Part shown: positions 5,741 to 8,951 of the stretch, piece after piece
How the letters are laid out: each line of letters starts with the position of its first letter
How positions within the stretch are numbered: position 1 is the first letter of the stretch
Source: UBA2329 sp964577215
GTDB lineage: Bacteria > Bacteroidota > Bacteroidia > Chitinophagales > Saprospiraceae
NCBI GenBank assembly: GCA_964577215.1
Contig: CAZNYK010000148.1
Coordinates: forward strand, 1-8,951
Direction: 5' to 3'
Length of the DNA: 8,951 nucleotides
Program-made: the position numbers and the translations under genes
Notes under the pieces: model-generated
What the model was told of the DNA's origin: nothing
Database searches by the model: none
Seen by the model: the letters and a program-made list of their open reading frames with translations, nothing else

Positions 5741-8118
5741 CGTTTTTTCTTCTTTTCTTCTTCGTAGTATCCGTACCCGTAGCCATATCCGTAGCCATAT
5801 CCATATCCGTACCCGCTGTACTGATAGCTTCCCTTGGCGCCGGCGCCGTTGAGCACAACGGCAAGGTTGCTGAGCTTTTTGTTGGCGTAAAAGTCGTCAA
5901 TGAGCTGGAGCACCGCTTTTTTGCTCGTGCCTTGCCTTACGATGAACAGGGCGCCGGTGATATGGGGGTTGAGCAGCAGGGCATCGGAGACAAGGCCGAC
6001 AGGCGGCGTATCCACGATGACGTAGTCGAACTTTTTTTTCAGTTCGGTAAACAACTGGGCGGTATGCTCCTGCAGCAACAACTCTGCCGGGTTGGGCGGA
6101 ATAGGGCCGGAAGGACTGAAAAAGAGATTTTCGTTGAGACCCGAAGGGTGGATAATGTCATCAATACCGGCTTCGCCGATGAGATAGTGCGTAACCCCCG
6201 ACATGCGGTGGCGCACATTGCTGTCCTCAATCCCGATGTACTTGCTGAGTTTTGGCTTGCGCAGGTCCATGCCCACAATAATAACGCGCTTGCCTCCAAT
6301 GGCAAGGGTCATGCCGAGATTGAGACTGATGAAGCTCTTTCCTTCGCCGCTGGCGCCGGAGGTGATGAGCCACACCTGGCTGTCCTTGCCGGGATGGAGA
6401 AATTGCAGGTTGGCGCGCAACAGGCGGAACATCTCGGCTACGGCAGAGCGGCTGGAGCGGCTCACCACTACGTGTTTGCCGCTTCGGCTGTGGCCGATAA
6501 CGCCAGCGAACGGCACGGAGGTTCCGTTCTTTATATCGTCGGCGCTCAGGATGGTGTCGTTGAGCAGGTCGGCCAGTACCGCGATGCCGAGCGGCAGGCC
6601 GATGCCGAGGAGCAGCGCGAGGGCATAGGCCAGTTGGCGTTTGGGTTCGATGGGGTTTTTATTGGGCTGCGCGGCATCGAGCACCCGGGCGTTGGGGGCG
6701 GCAACAGCCATGGAAATGGCAGCTTCTTCCCTTTTTTGCAGCAAATAGAGATACAGGTTTTCTTTGATGTTTTTTTGCCGGGTGATCTCGATCAGTTCGC
6801 GCTCGATGCCGGGCATGGAGCGCAGCGAGCCTTGCAGGCGGTTGTTCTTTTGGCGCAGCACGTCCACTTTGCGCTGGATGTCTTTGCGTACTACCTGCAA
6901 AGTGCTGAGCACTATGTTGCGCATGGCGCCGATGCGCTCGTTGATCTCCAGGACGGAGGGGTGGTCTTCGTTGAGAGAACGCATCCGGCGGCGGCGCTCT
7001 ATGAGCAGTTCGTTGTAGTTGGCGGTCTGGCTGTTGAGGTTCGCGTTTTCTACCGCAAAATTGGCAGGTAGCAACTCATTGGCGGCAGTCTGGGTAGTGA
7101 GCAGCAATTCCAGGTTGTTTACGACATCCTGCTGGAGTTGCAGCCGGGAGAGTTCCGCATCGTTCACCCTGAATTCTTCCAGCGTGGTATTCACGTTGGT
7201 CATGATATCGCCGGGAATGGTGTTGCGGGTTTTGAAGGATTCCAGTTCGCCTTCGGATTCGGAAAGTTCGGCCGTGAGGAATTTGAGCCGGTCGTTGATG
7301 AACCCGTAAGTACTTGCCGCCACGCGGTTTTTGTCCTGGATGGCGACTTCATTGTAAACCTCCACCAGCGTGTTGAGCACGTCGGCGGCTTTTTGCGGTA
7401 CGGGGTCTTTCAGCGTGAGTTCGATGACGCTGCTCCATTCGCCTACCTTTTTCATTTGCACCCGCCCGGCATAGCTTTGCGCTACGCCTTCCGGGGCGGT
7501 AAAGCGCACCAAGGACTGGCCTTCGTCGCTCCAACGGGGTACGCCGGGGTTGCGGCGGAATACAAATGTGCCCCAGGCCGTGGCGAGGGTGTCGCCGAAT
7601 TGAGCTACCGTTTCCTGGCCTTCGCCGCGCCTCAGGATAAAGCGGGTGCTGTCGCTTTCGTGGGGATCGAGTTCAAAGCGCAGGCCGCGGGAGCTGTCTT
7701 TGAGTTCGTAAAAATCCAGCAATACCGGGCTGCCTAAGTATTGTTCCCCCCGCTTGATGCGGCCCTCCGATTCGTAAATGACGTTTAAATGGAGGCGCCT
7801 GACCACCTCCAGCATCATGGAGCGGGACTTGAGTATCTGTATCTCGTTTTCCACGTTGTTCCCGGGAGAACCAAGGCCCAGCTCGCCGAGTATGAACTCC
7901 TGCGAAATGTCGCTGGTGCTGCTTTCCGGGGTTTTTATCAGCATGGTGCTTTTTACCTGGTACTGCGGCGTGGCATACCTCAAATGAAGCCAGGCGCCGG
8001 TGCTTGCCAGCACAATGCCCGCGACGTACAACCACCAGAAACGGAGGAGGTATTTGTATATCAGCAGCCGGAGATCAACCGGTTTGTCGGTTTCCAGGAA
8101 TGGATCGGGGGAGTTCAA
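5737..8118 (-). CDS. wzc: Wzc-type polysaccharide co-polymerase / BY-family tyrosine autokinase
   Basis: A 793-residue fused chain-length regulator and tyrosine kinase of the inner membrane. Domains in order: short cytoplasmic N-terminus; TM1 (about 27-46); Wzz-type periplasmic part with a long coiled-coil region (about 265-470); the proline motif PNKNPIEPKR (485-494) leading into TM2 (about 496-517); and the cytoplasmic kinase with Walker A GASGEGKS (K594, S595), Walker A' VGMDLRKP (D618) and Walker B VIVDTPP (D703). The tail has 11 tyrosines, mostly (GY)8, then EEEKKKKR. Family members cycle autophosphorylation of this tail to control polymer length and export with Wza. In Walker A' the first of the usual two acidic positions is Gly616. 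The start appears to be TTG at 8118-8116: an in-frame TAA lies three codons upstream, and the first ATG is well past TM1. It ends in a GTGA overlap with the cupin gene. Confidence 0.95.
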   Translation of the reverse strand: MNSPDPFLETDKPVDLRLLIYKYLLRFWWLYVAGIVLASTGAWLHLRYATPQYQVKSTMLIKTPESSTSDISQEFILGELGLGSPGNNVENEIQILKSRSMMLEVVRRLHLNVIYESEGRIKRGEQYLGSPVLLDFYELKDSSRGLRFELDPHESDSTRFILRRGEGQETVAQFGDTLATAWGTFVFRRNPGVPRWSDEGQSLVRFTAPEGVAQSYAGRVQMKKVGEWSSVIELTLKDPVPQKAADVLNTLVEVYNEVAIQDKNRVAASTYGFINDRLKFLTAELSESEGELESFKTRNTIPGDIMTNVNTTLEEFRVNDAELSRLQLQQDVVNNLELLLTTQTAANELLPANFAVENANLNSQTANYNELLIERRRRMRSLNEDHPSVLEINERIGAMRNIVLSTLQVVRKDIQRKVDVLRQKNNRLQGSLRSMPGIERELIEITRQKNIKENLYLYLLQKREEAAISMAVAAPNARVLDAAQPNKNPIEPKRQLAYALALLLGIGLPLGIAVLADLLNDTILSADDIKNGTSVPFAGVIGHSRSGKHVVVSRSSRSAVAEMFRLLRANLQFLHPGKDSQVWLITSGASGEGKSFISLNLGMTLAIGGKRVIIVGMDLRKPKLSKYIGIEDSNVRHRMSGVTHYLIGEAGIDDIIHPSGLNENLFFSPSGPIPPNPAELLLQEHTAQLFTELKKKFDYVIVDTPPVGLVSDALLLNPHITGALFIVRQGTSKKAVLQLIDDFYANKKLSNLAVVLNGAGAKGSYQYSGYGYGYGYGYGYGYGYYEEEKKKKR
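5743..5763 (-). promoter_or_regulatory. Purine tract before the GTG start of the upstream cupin gene
   Basis: Twenty-one consecutive purines on the minus strand, nearly all GAA/AAG-type triplets, end two bases before the GTG at 5740. The same bases encode the acidic/basic end of the kinase (EEEKKKKR). Bacteroidota genes often rely on A-rich leaders rather than a strong Shine-Dalgarno, and this tract also contains weak GAAG/AAGA matches. That it aids initiation at the non-ATG start is inference. Confidence 0.35.
5767..5814 (-). repeat. Degenerate 6-base tandem repeat encoding (Gly-Tyr)8
   Basis: Eight consecutive 6-base units of pattern GGN TAY on the minus strand encode residues 769-784 of the kinase, all Gly-Tyr. 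Third-position bases vary (GGG, GGA and GGC; TAC and TAT), so the DNA repeat is imperfect although the peptide repeat is exact. This is the tyrosine cluster normally autophosphorylated in Wzc-type kinases, in an unusually regular form. Variation in repeat number among strains is possible, but the synonymous drift argues against very recent expansion. Confidence 0.85.
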
Positions 8119-8152
8119 GGTAATTGGTTAGGTTTGAAATGAGATGCTTGTC
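8119..8152 (-). other. wza-wzc intergenic spacer with weak inverted repeat
   Basis: This is the only clear gap in the operon, 34 bases between the wza stop and the TTG of the kinase. Bases 8140-8155, which include the wza stop codon, form a small inverted repeat: TGAGA, a six-base loop, then TCTCA. Five base pairs with two G-C pairs is too weak for a terminator and no T-run follows. I see no Shine-Dalgarno-like sequence before the TTG. The spacer may simply lower translation of the kinase relative to Wza. Confidence 0.3.
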
Positions 8153-8926
8153 TCAGCGCCTGCGCGTAAGGATGAGGAATAAGTTCAGCGCTGCGGTGCC
8201 GACGCCGATCCAGGGCAACACTTTGGTGAATTGCTCTGACACCGTGGCGGTTTTTTGCTTGATGGGCTGCACGTAAATCACGTCGTTGGGGCGCAGGTAG
8301 AAGTACGGGGATCGAAACACGTCGCGGGCCTGGATGTTGACGTTGCCGAACGAACGCAGCCCGTTTTCTTCCCGTATCACCAGGATGTCGTTGCGGTTGG
8401 CATAGCTTGTCAGGTCGCCGGCCATGCCGAGGGCTTCCAGTATGGTGATCCTTTCTTCGGGCAGGGTAAAGGTAGTGGGGTTTTTTACCTCGCCCAAAAC
8501 GGTGAACCTGAATTGGGTGAAACGAATGTTGACAATAGGCGACTTCAGGTAGGGATTGAGGCGGGCCCTGATGCTGTCGCGCGCCTCCGCTATGCTCAGC
8601 CCTGCCACCCTCACAGAACCTATCACAGGCATTTCGATGAGTCCTTCGTCATCTACTAAATAATTGGCAGAAGCGCCCCCGCCGCCGGAAGCGCCGGATT
8701 GCCCCGCTGAGAGGTTGAAGGGGACGGCTGCATCCAATTCCAGGGTATGAATGGAAATGAGCAATGCGTCGTCAGGCTGTATGCGCAGCACCGGCAGCAC
8801 GCCGACAGTATCCGGCATTGCCGGAAATGCAGGGCCCTGGTTGAAATTGACCATCTCCTGGTGCGTCACACAGGAGGACAATGCCAGCGCAGCAATAAGG
8901 AGGGAGGGTATGTGTGGTATATTCAT
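8153..8926 (-). CDS. wza: Wza-like polysaccharide export outer-membrane lipoprotein
   Basis: The 257-residue protein starts with a lipoprotein signal peptide, hydrophobic SLLIAALALSSC with the lipobox LSSC and lipidated C19. Then comes the Poly_export domain from about residue 46 (VLRIQPDDALLISI, later YLVDDEGLIEMPVIGSVRVAGLS). It is interrupted by a Gly/Ser-rich loop (about 73-86). One SLBB domain follows (about 139-218: FTVLGEVKNPTTFTLPEERITILEALGMAGD). A single C-terminal membrane segment, PWIGVGTAALNLFLIL, ends in RRR. It should be the outer-membrane/periplasmic channel component that works with the Wzc-type kinase directly downstream. It is shorter than E. coli Wza (about 380 residues), having one SLBB domain rather than two, as is usual in Bacteroidota. 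The ATG at 8926-8924 is preceded by an A-rich TAAAAAAC leader and no clear Shine-Dalgarno. Only 25 bases of upstream DNA are visible, so no promoter can be called. Confidence 0.94.
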   Translation of the reverse strand: MNIPHIPSLLIAALALSSCVTHQEMVNFNQGPAFPAMPDTVGVLPVLRIQPDDALLISIHTLELDAAVPFNLSAGQSGASGGGGASANYLVDDEGLIEMPVIGSVRVAGLSIAEARDSIRARLNPYLKSPIVNIRFTQFRFTVLGEVKNPTTFTLPEERITILEALGMAGDLTSYANRNDILVIREENGLRSFGNVNIQARDVFRSPYFYLRPNDVIYVQPIKQKTATVSEQFTKVLPWIGVGTAALNLFLILTRRR

Positions 8927-8951
8927 GTTTTTTATGGAGGCTTACTTTTTC

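Noticed and set aside
5343..5900. N-terminal extension of the downstream cupin to an upstream start near 5900
   Set aside because: The extension reads the kinase tail and the upstream cupin out of frame; the conserved cupin N-terminus begins right after ATG 5342.
5932..7071. 379-codon open frame on the plus strand opposite the kinase gene
   Set aside because: It is antisense to a clearly recognised kinase, its translation shows no family motifs, and long shadow frames are expected in GC-rich coding DNA.
8140..8155. Inverted repeat as a terminator between wza and wzc
   Set aside because: The 5-bp stem is weak, overlaps the stop codon, and has no following T-run on the transcribed strand; the genes are expected to be co-transcribed.
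8927..8951. Promoter upstream of wza
   Set aside because: Only 25 bases are visible; no TAnnTTTG-like Bacteroidota -7 element with a matching -33 can be placed.

Overview
The window reads as part of a surface-polysaccharide (capsule/EPS) biosynthesis and export locus of a Bacteroidota bacterium. The evidence is a short Bacteroidota-style Wza lipoprotein with a C-terminal membrane segment, a fused Wzc-type tyrosine autokinase with a tyrosine-rich tail, and an A-rich rather than Shine-Dalgarno leader before the first start. Base composition is moderately GC-rich. A Saprospiria-like or Chitinophagia-like source would fit, but that placement is inference.

All ten genes lie on the minus strand and are transcribed from high to low coordinates. 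In order they are: outer-membrane export lipoprotein (8926-8153), chain-length regulator/tyrosine kinase (8118-5737), two tandem FdtA/QdtA-type sugar 3,4-ketoisomerase-like cupins (5740-5339 and 5342-4920), an ATP-grasp enzyme (4923-3985), a HAD-family hydrolase (4025-3363), a class I SAM methyltransferase (3379-2675), a TylF/MycF-type O-methyltransferase (2675-1944), a DegT/FdtB-type PLP aminotransferase (1937-828), and a family 2 glycosyltransferase (831 to the window edge, 3' end missing). The largest non-coding gap is 34 bases, between the first two genes. Every other junction overlaps or is 6 bases apart, so this looks like one translationally coupled operon whose promoter lies mostly or wholly beyond base 8951.

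The pathway reading is as follows. A dTDP-4-keto-6-deoxyhexose made elsewhere (no RmlA/RmlB here) would be isomerised to the 3-keto sugar by an FdtA-like enzyme. The aminotransferase would then aminate it at C3 to a Fuc3N/Qui3N-type nucleotide sugar. One or both methyltransferases and the ATP-grasp/HAD pair may decorate the sugar or glycan. The glycosyltransferase would build it into the repeat unit, and Wza/Wzc would export the polymer. No acetyltransferase (FdtC-like), flippase (Wzx), polymerase (Wzy) or initiating transferase is in the window.

The points most worth a second look are: the tandem cupin pair, in which the upstream copy has lost the second histidine of the conserved HxH; the ATP-grasp/HAD pair of unknown substrate; the (Gly-Tyr)8 tail of the kinase, encoded by a degenerate 6-base tandem repeat; and three non-ATG starts. 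No RNA genes, mobile elements or CRISPR arrays were seen.
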